DNA of 64,000 bases from Catenulispora pinisilvae (lineage in GTDB: Bacteria; Actinomycetota; Actinomycetes; Streptomycetales; Catenulisporaceae), in assembly GCF_015356865.1 (NCBI RefSeq), contig NZ_JAAFZA010000008.1, forward strand, positions 1-64,000. Reading direction: 5' to 3'. The translations under genes were made by a program, and so were the position numbers. The notes under the pieces are model-generated. The model was given only the letters and a program-made list of their open reading frames with translations, did not search any database and was not told the DNA's origin. The stretch's first letter is position 1; each line of letters opens with the position of its first letter. Below, piece after piece: positions 21,635 through 30,885 of the stretch.

Positions 21635-22342
21635 ATGCACATCCCGGGCAAGTCACGCACGATAGACGCGGTCGTCTTCGACGTCGGGGAGACGTTGGTG
21701 GACGAGAGCATCGAGTACCACAACTGGGCCGACTGGCTGGGGGTCCCCCGCCACACGTTCTCCGCGGTGTTCGGGGCGGTCATCGCCGCGGGCCGGCCGC
21801 ACCTGGAAGCCTTCGAGTACTTCCGCCCCGGCTTCGACCTCGAAGCCGAACGCCGGGCCCGCACCATCGCGGGCCGGCCCGAAGGCTACGGCGAACGCGA
21901 CCTCTACCCCGATGCCCGCCGCACCCTCGCCGCCCTCAAAGAAGCCGGCTACCTGGTCCTGATAGCCGCGAACCAGACCACTGCCTCACACCGCATCCTG
22001 GAATCGCTCGACCTGCCGGTGCACCTGGTGACCACCTCCGGCATGTGGGGCGGCCTGGAGAAACCGGACCCCGCGTTCTTCGCCAAGGTCATCGAAGTCT
22101 GCGACGACGTGTCCCGCGCCCAGGGCCGGGGCCCGCTGCGCGGCGCCGGCCGCATCCTGTACGTGGGCGACCGCCTCGACAACGACCTCCGCCCCGCCTG
22201 GGGCGCGGGCCTGCGCACCGCCTTCATCCGCCGAGGCCCCTGGGGCATGATCCACGGCGACCACCCGGATCTGGTCGCCAAGGCCGATTTCTCGCTCACC
22301 AGCCTCGACGAACTCCCCGGGATGCTCGCCGACGAGGTTTGA
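21635..22342 (+). CDS. HAD-superfamily hydrolase
   Basis: 235 aa from the ATG preceded by GGAAGGA; an upstream in-frame start at 21584 lacks a ribosome binding site. HAD motifs: motif I VFDVGETLVD, where the usual second Asp is Gly, as in some HAD subgroups; motif II AANQT; Lys in LEKPDPAFF; motif IV YVGDRLDNDLRPA. A helical cap lies between motifs I and II. It is likely a phosphatase or phosphatase-like enzyme of unknown substrate. The missing second Asp, the general acid in phosphatases, leaves activity uncertain. Confidence 0.85.
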   Translation: MHIPGKSRTIDAVVFDVGETLVDESIEYHNWADWLGVPRHTFSAVFGAVIAAGRPHLEAFEYFRPGFDLEAERRARTIAGRPEGYGERDLYPDARRTLAALKEAGYLVLIAANQTTASHRILESLDLPVHLVTTSGMWGGLEKPDPAFFAKVIEVCDDVSRAQGRGPLRGAGRILYVGDRLDNDLRPAWGAGLRTAFIRRGPWGMIHGDHPDLVAKADFSLTSLDELPGMLADEV

Positions 22343-22361
22343 CCGCGGGCCCCGGCGCTAG

Positions 22362-22545
22362 GGCGTGTTTGAGAAGTCGGGCGGGGCGCGACGCCTGATC
22401 GGCGGCGCCTGGCTGCGCCGGACGACCAGCCACAGCCAACCAGGATGAGGCAGGCCGTCCGTCTTGCCATGCTTGCCGCTGAGCCGTCGCGCTCGACCTG
22501 CTCATCACCTGCGGGACACCACCCACCCGACTTCTCAAACACGCC
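22362..22545. mobile_element. MITE-like element (184 bp) with CTAG target duplication
   Basis: The ends are perfect 20-bp inverted repeats (GGCGTGTTTGAGAAGTCGGG at 22362-22381 and its complement at 22526-22545), flanked on both sides by CTAG (22358-22361 and 22546-22549). A 4-bp YTAR-type duplication is characteristic of IS5-family transposition. The interior has no coding capacity. This is a non-autonomous element mobilised by a related transposase, which is not in this window. Confidence 0.8.
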
Positions 22546-22549
22546 CTAG

Positions 22550-23043
22550 GCGGTGGAATGCGGCGCCGGGGCCCGCTTCGGGCCGAGGACACCGAGATCA
22601 GTCGAGCTCATCGAGATCACTGGGATCATCGGGATCACCCGAGATCGCGGAGACCACCGAAACCGCCGCACCAATAACGGCGGTGCCTCGCACCATCCCC
22701 CCCGAGGCGGAGCCCCCCGGCTGCCAGTGTGTCGCCTGCTCACTAGGAGCGGCGTTGGGGTACAGGGGCAGCGTCATCTCCGCCTCCGATGGTACCCGGT
22801 AGTCATACCCCGAATTCAGTGCGGGTACTCCCCACGACCGACGGCCGCGGCGTGCGTCTGATTCCGGGTCACGGGTCCCGGGCCCAGAGCACCACCGCGA
22901 CCGCCGTCGCAGGCAACACCGCGCCGCGAAGGCTTCGCCCGCGGCCGGCCTCGTTGCCTTGCCTGCCCTCTTCTTTCGACGGACTACTTCAGTCGCGTCT
23001 CATCACAACAGCGCCATGACCACTCCTTCCCCCCGAGGATCCG
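22550..23043. other. Intergenic region with a short 9-bp tandem repeat
   Basis: No gene is supportable between the MITE and the FtsX-like gene, which ends here on the minus strand. Four imperfect 9-bp units of the form CGAGATCAC / CGGGATCAC run head to tail at 22612-22647. No terminator with a T tract was found. Confidence 0.45.
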
Positions 23044-25854
23044 TCACTCGAACTCGGCCGCGCGCAGTCGCACCGACACCCGCTCCCGGCGCCGCGACGC
23101 GGCCTCCAACGCGGTCCCGCCGACGGTGCACAGCACCGCCGCGCCGATGACGGGTACCAGCCACCCACCGCTCGGCGCGCCCGGGACCTGGGCACCCAGG
23201 AGCGGCGCGAGCGCCGTCCCCATCGCCAGGCCGCCGGCTGCCGCCAGGACCAACAGCGGCAGCGTAACGGCGGGACCCAGCAGCCGACCCCCTGTTTCAG
23301 AAAGACCATAGATTCGCAGTAGCAGAGCGCTGTCACGCGCCGCGCTCCGCGTCCCGGCCATCGTCTGTACGAGGCACAGCAGCCCGAAGCCGGCCGACAG
23401 CAGCTCGGCCATGCGCAGCACGGCGTGGGCGGCGGCGGTGCGGCCATTGGCATAACCGGCGGCGGATACCTGGGCGTAGGACGCCAGCGGGAAGTAGGGC
23501 CGGACGCCGGGCAACGTACGCAGGGCATGGATATCCGGATGGCCGGTGACCCAGAGCGCGTTCGGCTTCACCGCCTTGGCTCCCATCTGATCCGACGGGA
23601 GCACCACGTATCCGGGCCCGTATTCACCGCCGATCACCGACGCGGTGGGCAGATCGGCGGTGGCGACGAAGTCCACCTCGACGTCCTCGGTCGGCAACGC
23701 CACCGTGGCATGCGTCCCGACCAGCCCCGCCAGCCCCGGTGACACCAGCGCGGTCACCGTCCCGGGTCGGCTCGGCGTCATCGGCCAGTAGGTCGGCACC
23801 CGCCCGGACCGTCCCCGCGACTCGCGGGCGGCCCGGTCGGTCAGCGCCCGCAGCGCACCGGAATCGGCCACCAGCACCGCGACGTTCGCCGGGGCCGCGG
23901 GCACACCCGAGATCCCTGCCGGCCCCACGAAAGCGCTCATCGCCTGCCCGGCCCCCGGCAGGGCGGCGGCCCGCGCGGCGAATCCGTCGGGCAGCGACAC
24001 CTGGGCGCCGCTGTTCAACACGATCGTCGACGGATCCGGGACCGCCTCGACCCGGGCCCCGGCGCCGACCGCGGACAACGCGTCGTCGCGGACCCCCTGC
24101 GTCACCGACGAATCCAGCCGGGCGGCGAACGTCGCGGCGGCGGTGGCCACGACCAGCCCGGCCAACGGCGCGGCCAGGACCGGCACCCGCCGGCCGGCCA
24201 ACGCGGTCGCCACGAACGTCAGCGTCCCGCGCCGGCGCCGTGCGAGCCAGAGCGGCACCGACCACAGCACCGGAACCGCCCGCACCACCACCACGGCCGC
24301 GGCGAAGGCCAGCAACGCCGGGGCCGCGACCGCCAGCCAGTCGAAGGACCCTGATCCGTTCCGTGCGCCGCGCGTCCGCATGATGCCGACCGCCGCCGCG
24401 GCCCCCAGCGGCACCGCGATGTCGCGCACCAGCCGGGGAATCCGCGCGGTGGCATCGGCCTGGGAAGGCTCGCGCCGCGCCGAACCGGGCCGGTCGTCGT
24501 GAGCCAGAACCCTGAGGTGGACGGCGACAGAGCCGGCCAGCGTCAACAACACCGCACCGATCCAGGCCCGAAATGATCCGCCCGCGGCCACTCCGGCAAC
24601 TGTGGCGATCAGCACCCCGGCGACCGAAGAGCCGGCCACCACGATCCCTGATTGCGCGGCGAACCGCGACGCCAACCGCGCCGGCCCCGCACCCCGCGCC
24701 TTGCACAGCACGATCTCGGCCGACCGCCGCGTGACCACCGTGCGCAGCATCAGGAAGAAGGCAGCCAGCGCCCCGGCCGACGCCGCCCCGAGCACGACGT
24801 AGTCCAGCACCCGCGCCTGCCGCTCGACGGTCAGCGCCCGACCGGCGAGCACGTCGAGCCGGGTCTTGGCGGCCAGCGGGAACGCGTGGCCGTCGGGGTC
24901 CCGCAAGCTCAGCCCCGATCCCCCGACCACCAACCTGTGCACCGCGTCCTGCAACGCCGCGAGGCCCGACACCTGGACCCGCGACGGATCGGCCACGTAC
25001 TCGATTTCCGTGTTGTTCTGGCCGGTGCCCGGAATCACCCCCACCGCGTCCACGTCGGCGACTGAAGACACCAGCAGATCAACGCGCCAGATAGCCGGCG
25101 GCTGGCCGCACTTCGGGTCGGGCACGTAGCCGATGTCGGGAACGTCCGAGCCGCAGATGGAGCCCAGGCCCAGGCCCTGCGCGTAGTTGGCGTAGCGCCA
25201 GAACGCATCGTCGGACGGGTTCTCGGAGACATAGATGCCGGTGATGGTGTACCGGATCACCTCATGACCGTCGCCCGCGAAGCCGCCCACCGTGCTCACT
25301 ACCGATCCGACCCGCAGGCCGAGGGAGTCTGCGGCGGCCTTGCTGATCGCCGCCGATTCCGTCACCAAGGCGGACGGCGGATTGCCGTTGGTGAAGGTGA
25401 CGTGGCTGGGGGCGCTAGGCGCTGCTCCCTCGACGAAGCGGACGTGGTTCTCATAGCCGAGCACCGCGGCCTCGCGCAGGTGCACGAACTGGTTGTTCGG
25501 CCCCTTGAACGGCCCGTCGGGCTCCATGATCGGATACTCGCCGGAACTCACGACGCTGATATCGGTCGCACTGAACAGCGCCGACAGCTGTGGCGCCATG
25601 GCGGCCCGCGACTGGGCCGCGACGGACTTCAGGAAGTCGTTGCTGTACTGGTCAGTGCTGGGAGCGATCAGCGTGATATCGCGGTCCAGGCTGCTCGCGC
25701 CGCCCACGGAGTCGTTGACGATCGCCCGGTCGGAGCGGCTGATCTGGTACGGCACCGCTGCCGCCGTAGCGGCCGTGGCCGCACCGAAGACGGCCAACAG
25801 GACCAGCGCGCCACGCACCCGCGAGGTCTGGGCCCACCACCGCGACCGCCGCAT
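23044..25854 (-). CDS. Large FtsX-like ABC permease (936 aa)
   Basis: 936 aa. One N-terminal membrane span after RRSRWWAQTSRVRGA, a long extracellular domain (about 50-330), a central block of several spans containing the FtsX-type segment (VVTRRSAEIVLCKARGAGPARL), a second extracellular domain, and a final group of three spans ending at RRRERVSVRLRAAEFE. This is a duplicated MacB/FtsX-like architecture, as in lipoprotein or antimicrobial-peptide exporters. It overlaps the stop of the upstream permease (TGATG). No ATP-binding gene is adjacent, so an ATPase must be supplied from elsewhere. Confidence 0.8.
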   Translation of the reverse strand: MRRSRWWAQTSRVRGALVLLAVFGAATAATAAAVPYQISRSDRAIVNDSVGGASSLDRDITLIAPSTDQYSNDFLKSVAAQSRAAMAPQLSALFSATDISVVSSGEYPIMEPDGPFKGPNNQFVHLREAAVLGYENHVRFVEGAAPSAPSHVTFTNGNPPSALVTESAAISKAAADSLGLRVGSVVSTVGGFAGDGHEVIRYTITGIYVSENPSDDAFWRYANYAQGLGLGSICGSDVPDIGYVPDPKCGQPPAIWRVDLLVSSVADVDAVGVIPGTGQNNTEIEYVADPSRVQVSGLAALQDAVHRLVVGGSGLSLRDPDGHAFPLAAKTRLDVLAGRALTVERQARVLDYVVLGAASAGALAAFFLMLRTVVTRRSAEIVLCKARGAGPARLASRFAAQSGIVVAGSSVAGVLIATVAGVAAGGSFRAWIGAVLLTLAGSVAVHLRVLAHDDRPGSARREPSQADATARIPRLVRDIAVPLGAAAAVGIMRTRGARNGSGSFDWLAVAAPALLAFAAAVVVVRAVPVLWSVPLWLARRRRGTLTFVATALAGRRVPVLAAPLAGLVVATAAATFAARLDSSVTQGVRDDALSAVGAGARVEAVPDPSTIVLNSGAQVSLPDGFAARAAALPGAGQAMSAFVGPAGISGVPAAPANVAVLVADSGALRALTDRAARESRGRSGRVPTYWPMTPSRPGTVTALVSPGLAGLVGTHATVALPTEDVEVDFVATADLPTASVIGGEYGPGYVVLPSDQMGAKAVKPNALWVTGHPDIHALRTLPGVRPYFPLASYAQVSAAGYANGRTAAAHAVLRMAELLSAGFGLLCLVQTMAGTRSAARDSALLLRIYGLSETGGRLLGPAVTLPLLVLAAAGGLAMGTALAPLLGAQVPGAPSGGWLVPVIGAAVLCTVGGTALEAASRRRERVSVRLRAAEFE

Positions 25855-28800
25855 CAGTTCGCCTCCGCACGGAACGAGGCCCGCTCGCTGAGCGCATAGG
25901 TGAGCAGCACGGCCAGCGCCCCGAACACCGCCGCGGCCGCCCCGGCCAAGCCCAGCGTCGGCCAGTCGTAGACGCGGACCGGCGGCGGCGTCGGCGGAGC
26001 GCCGGAGGGCGTGAACACCATGAGCTTGAACTCCGATCGCAGGGCGAGGTCGCCCAGACCGAGCCCGGCCAGTGCGCCGAGCAGCGCGACGCCGGCTTGT
26101 TCGGCCAGCAGCAGGAGGGCGGCACGGCGCCGGGTCAGGCCGAGCGCGTCCAGCACCGCCAGTTCGCGGGCCCGTTCGCGCAGCGTGGAGACGGTGTGCA
26201 AGGCCAGGCCGAGCAGGACGAATGCGAGTGCCGCGATCGAGCCGAGTTTGAGCGTCAGGCTGAACCCGGCGGCGAATGGATAGTCCCGCAGCGCGCTCTG
26301 CTGCCTCGCCCGATCGTCGACGGTCGCGGGCTGCGAGAGGTGCGCGCCGGTCAGCGTGCTGCGATACCGGTCGGCGAGGCTGGGCGCGGAGACGCCACCG
26401 GCCGTGTCGGCCCACCACTGGCCGCTCAGTGGCGCGCGCTGTTGCCCGGCCTGGCCCGGACCGGCCGCGGCCCGTTCCGCCTCGCGGTCCAGCAGGCCGA
26501 TCGGCACGATCAGCGCGTCCTGGCCGCCGCCGGCGGACCCGGGAGCGGCCGCGATCGAGGCGACGAAACGCAGGATCACCGGCTGGGAGAAGGCCCCGGT
26601 GGCGAAGGTGTCGCCGACGCGCTTGTCCAGCTCGGCCAGCAGGTGCTCAGTGGCGATCGCGGGGACGATCAGCGGGCCGGGCTTGCCGGTCTTGGTGAGC
26701 TCCAGGAACTCCAGCGGCTGCGCGGCGGGGCCGTTCTTGACGTCGGCGTCGGTGGCGGCGAGGTCGGCGTCGGTGGACACGGCGGGGGCCGCGAAAACCA
26801 CGCCGGCCGGGATGCTCACCGGTCGGCTGTCGGCGTGCAGCGCGCCGACGCTCACGCGACCGATCGGGCACACTGTGGCGGACGTAACCGACAGGGCACT
26901 GATGCTGATCGGGTAGGCGACGTTCTCACCGCTGCCGATCAGCGTCCCGGACAGCGTGTGAACAAGACCGTCCGGCGCGGCGATCGTGCCGAGGACCGCC
27001 GAGCCCGGGAAGCCGTAGGCGTCGGTGAAGTGCGCGGTCACCTGAAGCGGACCGTCCGTGCAACTGGCGCCGGTACCGGGGTTGTACGTGAGGTCCGCGG
27101 ACAAGCGGGTCGGCGTGCCGGGCAGTGAGACCCCGACCAAGCCGTGTGCGTCCCAGCCGTCGCCGGTCAGCAGAGGACTGATTCGCGGCCAGCTCTTGCC
27201 GCCCGCCAGGTCGTTCCGCAGAACAAGGACGCCGTCGGAACGGGCCGGGTCCAGACCCAGCACATCGGCGGTCGGCGTGGTCTCGTCCAGGCCATCGGTC
27301 GTGGCGGCCTGATCGGCGCGGACCATGCGGTAGGGGGCGCGCAGGGCGGCGAATCCCTTGCCGGTACCAGGCGTGGTCGTCAGCGCGTGGAGCGTCTGCG
27401 GTCCGGTGGATACCAGCCCGGCGACCCGCACGTCGGCGCCGACCGCGAAGCCGGCCTGGTCCGCGTCCGAGCGGTCGGCCGAGGACAGCAGAACACTGGC
27501 TTGCACGCCGATCGCCACCGCGACGACCAGAAGCGCCATCGGAAGGGCCTGGGTCCGGGCGGCTCGGCCGAGGCGCCAGCCGACCAGCGCGGCCAGCGCG
27601 CCCTTGCCGTGCGCGGCGAACCGGCCGGCCGGGGCGGCGATGAACGGCAGGAGCCGCAGAGCGATCAGCGCCCCGGCGAACAGCAGGACGGCGGGCGCCA
27701 CGACCTGCGGCCAGGGCAGCGCGCCGGTGCGGGAGGCGTCGTCACCGGCCTGGAACAGTTCCCACAGCGCGGCAAGCGCGAACGCCAGCACCGCGAGGTC
27801 GATCGTGGCCCGCTGCAAGGTGCTGCGCAGCGTGGAGCGGCGACGGACGCGGGCGACGGTGCTGTAGGTGAGGGCCGAGCGCGTGCCGACCGAGCCGAGC
27901 AGGATCGCGGCCAGCACCGCGCCGACCAGGGCGACCACCCACTGCGCGGTCTGGATACGGTCCGCACCGTCCAGAGCGCCGGCGACCCCGGAATCCCCGT
28001 GCGCCCACGTCGCTCCCATCCGCCGCTCCAGCCAGCGGGCCGCCCACGGCGCCAGCAGCGCACAGGGCAGCGCGAGGGCCAGGCCTTCGACGATCTGCAC
28101 CCTCCCGAGCGCGCGGATGGAGGAGCCGCGAGCGCGGAGCAGGCCGTCCATGGCGTGCCGACGGTCGGCGAGGGCCTGCGCGATCTGGGCCAGAGCGGCC
28201 ACCGACAGCACTCCGAGCTCCGCGGCCACCAGCCACTCCAGGCGCACGCTGACCACCGTCACCCCGACCAGCGCGCTCATCCGCGGCGCGAGTGGGTCCT
28301 CGATCGACGCGGCGAAGTCGCCGTCCGGGGAGGACGTGGTCGGGACCCAGGCGTCGAAGGCCGCCAGCTGACCGGCGAACTGCGGGAGCCGGCCGGCCGG
28401 GAAGCCGGCGGAGTCGGGGGTCGCGGCGACGGCGGCTTGTGCCAGCACGGTGTCGGGGCGGGCGGTGACCGAGGGGTCGACCAAGACAGCGGCCTGATCC
28501 CCGTCGTGCTGCCAGAACACGTCGGCGGGGTCCGCGGGCTGGTAGACGCCGACGATGCGGAACGTGAGGTTGCTGGTGGCCTCCCAGCCGGAGCGGGTGC
28601 GGACCGTGTCGCCGAGGTTCCAGTGGTGGCCGGCGAGAGTCTGCTGGGAGACGACGGCCGGAAACCCTTCCGCGGACGACGCGGCCGCACTCGGCCACTG
28701 CCCCCGCGCCAGCCGCGCCTTGTCCTTCAGCGCGTCGCTGGACCAGAACGCGACGGAATCGGTACTGGAAAGGCCCGAATCGAGCAGCACATACGGCCCG

Positions 28801-29117
28801 GACACGACTGTGGTGTCCACCTGCGCCCCGACCCCGGCGAACGCGGCGGCGACCCGTCCGTGCAGCTGCGCGAAGAACGCGGTGCGCTGATCGGGCGTCG
28901 CCCGCCACTCGGTCCCGGATCCGTAGACCGCGCGCACCGTCCGCGTGTCCGGCGACATAGCCTGGAGCGCGCTGCGCACCGAAGCCGTCCGCACCGCCGA
29001 AGCGTGCAAACCGATGAGGGTGACCAGGATGAGCGCCGGCGTCAGCACCGCCACCGCGGCGGCGAGCATGGCACGCTGGTGTACCGCCCGGCGGAGCAGG
29101 AGACGGGGTGCGGTCAT
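25854..29117 (-). CDS. Very large FtsX-like ABC permease (1087 aa)
   Basis: 1087 aa, first gene of the two-permease operon. The N-terminal span (AAAVAVLTPALILVTLIGLHA) is followed by an extracellular domain (about 40-270), a block of spans with VSVRLEWLVAAELGVLSVAALAQIA and ADRRHAMDGLLRARGSSIRALG, a second extracellular domain (about 560-930), and C-terminal spans including LRERARELAVLDALGLTRRRAALLLLAEQAG, a recognisable FtsX-type cytoplasmic helix. It pairs with the downstream permease, probably as a heterodimer. It is divergent from the acetyltransferase gene. Confidence 0.8.
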   Translation of the reverse strand: MTAPRLLLRRAVHQRAMLAAAVAVLTPALILVTLIGLHASAVRTASVRSALQAMSPDTRTVRAVYGSGTEWRATPDQRTAFFAQLHGRVAAAFAGVGAQVDTTVVSGPYVLLDSGLSSTDSVAFWSSDALKDKARLARGQWPSAAASSAEGFPAVVSQQTLAGHHWNLGDTVRTRSGWEATSNLTFRIVGVYQPADPADVFWQHDGDQAAVLVDPSVTARPDTVLAQAAVAATPDSAGFPAGRLPQFAGQLAAFDAWVPTTSSPDGDFAASIEDPLAPRMSALVGVTVVSVRLEWLVAAELGVLSVAALAQIAQALADRRHAMDGLLRARGSSIRALGRVQIVEGLALALPCALLAPWAARWLERRMGATWAHGDSGVAGALDGADRIQTAQWVVALVGAVLAAILLGSVGTRSALTYSTVARVRRRSTLRSTLQRATIDLAVLAFALAALWELFQAGDDASRTGALPWPQVVAPAVLLFAGALIALRLLPFIAAPAGRFAAHGKGALAALVGWRLGRAARTQALPMALLVVAVAIGVQASVLLSSADRSDADQAGFAVGADVRVAGLVSTGPQTLHALTTTPGTGKGFAALRAPYRMVRADQAATTDGLDETTPTADVLGLDPARSDGVLVLRNDLAGGKSWPRISPLLTGDGWDAHGLVGVSLPGTPTRLSADLTYNPGTGASCTDGPLQVTAHFTDAYGFPGSAVLGTIAAPDGLVHTLSGTLIGSGENVAYPISISALSVTSATVCPIGRVSVGALHADSRPVSIPAGVVFAAPAVSTDADLAATDADVKNGPAAQPLEFLELTKTGKPGPLIVPAIATEHLLAELDKRVGDTFATGAFSQPVILRFVASIAAAPGSAGGGQDALIVPIGLLDREAERAAAGPGQAGQQRAPLSGQWWADTAGGVSAPSLADRYRSTLTGAHLSQPATVDDRARQQSALRDYPFAAGFSLTLKLGSIAALAFVLLGLALHTVSTLRERARELAVLDALGLTRRRAALLLLAEQAGVALLGALAGLGLGDLALRSEFKLMVFTPSGAPPTPPPVRVYDWPTLGLAGAAAAVFGALAVLLTYALSERASFRAEAN

Positions 29118-29191
29118 GCTTGTTAACGACGAGTCCCGGCGAGTGGGGGGTTGCGGGCGTTATCCAACGGTGATCAAGACAGGGAGCTTAG

Positions 29192-29671
29192 ATGCTGTTG
29201 CGCGATGTCCGACTCACCGATGTCGACGCCTACGTGCGGATGCGCTGCGATCCGGCGATGATGGCCGAGCTCGGCGGAGCACGGCCCCGGGAGGAGATCG
29301 ACGCCAAAGTCGCCAAGGACGTCGACGAGGCCGAGGCGGACATCTCCTGGATCAAGATGATCGTCGTCGACGAAGCCGTGGCCGGCACGGTCACGCTCTG
29401 GCAGCACGAAGGCGACAGCGGCACGTTCTCCGAGATCGGCTGGATGGTCCTGCCCGAACACCAGGGCCGGGGACTGGCGAAACAAGCGGTCCGCGTGGTG
29501 CTGGACGCGGCACACGCCGACGGCCGCTGGGGCCCGGTCCACGCCTTCCCCGGCGTGGCCAACGGCCCCTCGAACGGCATCTGCCGCGCACTGGGCTTCC
29601 AGCTGCTCGGCCCCGAAGAGATCACCTTCGCCGGAAAGCCGTTCTCCTCGAACCACTGGGTCTTCGGCTGA
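29192..29671 (+). CDS. GNAT-family N-acetyltransferase
   Basis: 159 aa. The GNAT fold is clear: MLLRDVRLTDVDAYVRMRCDP at the start, beta4 EIGWMVLPEHQGRGLAKQAVRVVLDAA with the acetyl-CoA-binding Q/RxxGxG/A loop (QGRGLA), and a C-terminal NGPSNGICRALGFQ. It resembles RimJ/RimL-type enzymes acting on small amines or N-termini. GGGAGC precedes the ATG. It is convergent with the ABC operon that ends 19 bp downstream. Confidence 0.85.
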   Translation: MLLRDVRLTDVDAYVRMRCDPAMMAELGGARPREEIDAKVAKDVDEAEADISWIKMIVVDEAVAGTVTLWQHEGDSGTFSEIGWMVLPEHQGRGLAKQAVRVVLDAAHADGRWGPVHAFPGVANGPSNGICRALGFQLLGPEEITFAGKPFSSNHWVFG

Positions 29672-29690
29672 GAGGCTGGCCTCTGGGCCC

Positions 29691-30776
29691 TCAGTCCGGC
29701 AGCCGCACGCCGTTCCCCGCGTCGAACAAGTGCAGCGCCGCCCCGGCCCGCACCCCCAGCACCACGCTCTCCCCCTTGGCCGGCACCGGCCCGCCCGCGT
29801 GCCGCACCACGAGGTCGCTCTCCTCGCCGTCGACCACCATGCGGGCGGTCACCAGGTAGTCGCGGCCGGTGTCGCGGACCAGGACGGTCGTCGCGCGGAT
29901 GCCGTCGGTCTCGGCGCCGATCGCCAAGTCCTCGGCGCGGATGCCGATCACCACCCGGTGGCCGGTCAATGTTGAGGCTTGCGTTGAGGTGAGGGCCACC
30001 GCGAGGCCGCCCATGCGCGCCACGCCGTCGGCGACGGCAGCGGTCACCAGGTTCATGCCGGGTTGGCCGAGGAACTGCGCCACCGCGATGGTGGCCGGTT
30101 TGTCGAACACCTCGGCCGGGGTGCCGAGCTGCTGGACCCGGCCGCTGTCCAGGACCGCGATCCGGTCGGCGATCGACCACGCGTCGATCGAACTGCAGGT
30201 CGCGTACAGCGTCGTGATGCGCAGTTCGCGCTGTAACGCCGCGATCGGCGAGCGGCCGCGCATCATCAGCGGCACGCCCGAGCCGGCCAGCGGTTCGTCC
30301 AGGCACACCACACCCGGCCGGCGCACGATCGCCCGGGCCATCGTGGCGCGCTGCCGGACGTCGTAGCCGACCGAGTCCGGTTTGCTGTTCAGGTGGTCCG
30401 CGATGCCGCAGAGCTCTGCGACCTGCTGCACCCGGGCCGCCGCCGACTTCGCCGAGTTCTTGCGCATGGTCAGCGGCAGCGCGATGTTCTCGCGGATGCT
30501 CTGGTGCGGGAACAGCGCGAAGCCCTGGAAGATCATCGAGACCCCGCGCTTGTCCGGGGCGGTGCGCCCGACGTCCTTGCCGCCGATCAGCACACTGCCC
30601 CGGTCCATCGGCTCCAGCCCGGCCAGCATCCGCAGCAGCGTGGTCTTGCCGCTGCCGGAGGGGCCGGTCAGGACCAGCAGCTCGCCGTCGCGGACATCGA
30701 GGCTGACGCCGTCGACAGCGGGCCGCCAGGCCCCGTGGAACACCCTTGTGGCGTCGAGGAAACGGACGTCCGCCAC
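29691..30776 (-). CDS. Degenerate MalK/MsmK-type ABC ATPase
   Basis: 361 aa from a GTG preceded by AGGAGAAGG. Walker A (GPSGSGKTT, 38-46), the Q-loop (Q84) and Walker B with Glu161 (VVCLDE) are intact, and a C-terminal TOBE-like regulatory domain (about 235-361) is present. The signature LSGGQ is replaced by SVGYDVRQR (135-143), the D-loop reads GSG instead of LD, and the switch His is Cys194 (ATCSSIDA for VTHDQxEA). It may bind ATP but should hydrolyse it poorly as a homodimer. It is the last gene of the second sugar operon. Confidence 0.85.
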   Translation of the reverse strand: MADVRFLDATRVFHGAWRPAVDGVSLDVRDGELLVLTGPSGSGKTTLLRMLAGLEPMDRGSVLIGGKDVGRTAPDKRGVSMIFQGFALFPHQSIRENIALPLTMRKNSAKSAAARVQQVAELCGIADHLNSKPDSVGYDVRQRATMARAIVRRPGVVCLDEPLAGSGVPLMMRGRSPIAALQRELRITTLYATCSSIDAWSIADRIAVLDSGRVQQLGTPAEVFDKPATIAVAQFLGQPGMNLVTAAVADGVARMGGLAVALTSTQASTLTGHRVVIGIRAEDLAIGAETDGIRATTVLVRDTGRDYLVTARMVVDGEESDLVVRHAGGPVPAKGESVVLGVRAGAALHLFDAGNGVRLPD

Positions 30777-30835
30777 GGTTGCGCCTTCTCCTGCCTTCGA
30801 TTCGTCGCCTGGGAGGGGTGGGAGGACGGCTGGCT

Positions 30836-30885
30836 CTAGCCCTAGCCCTAGCCCTAGCCCTAGCCCTAGCCCTAGCCCTAGCCCT
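30836..30885. repeat. Hexanucleotide repeat (CCCTAG)8, G-quadruplex-forming on the coding strand
   Basis: Eight consecutive TAG triplets spaced exactly 6 bp apart with CCC between them, the first unit slightly degenerate. In the mRNA sense this reads (GGGCUA)n, a telomere-like G-tract series. It begins at the stop codon of the MalG-type permease and ends 60 bp before the ATPase start. Each hexamer contains an in-frame TAG for the permease frame, so copy-number change would not affect that protein. Confidence 0.9.

Noticed and set aside
30836-30885. The regular repeat as a CRISPR array.
   Set aside because: The unit is 6 bp with no spacers and there are no cas genes.
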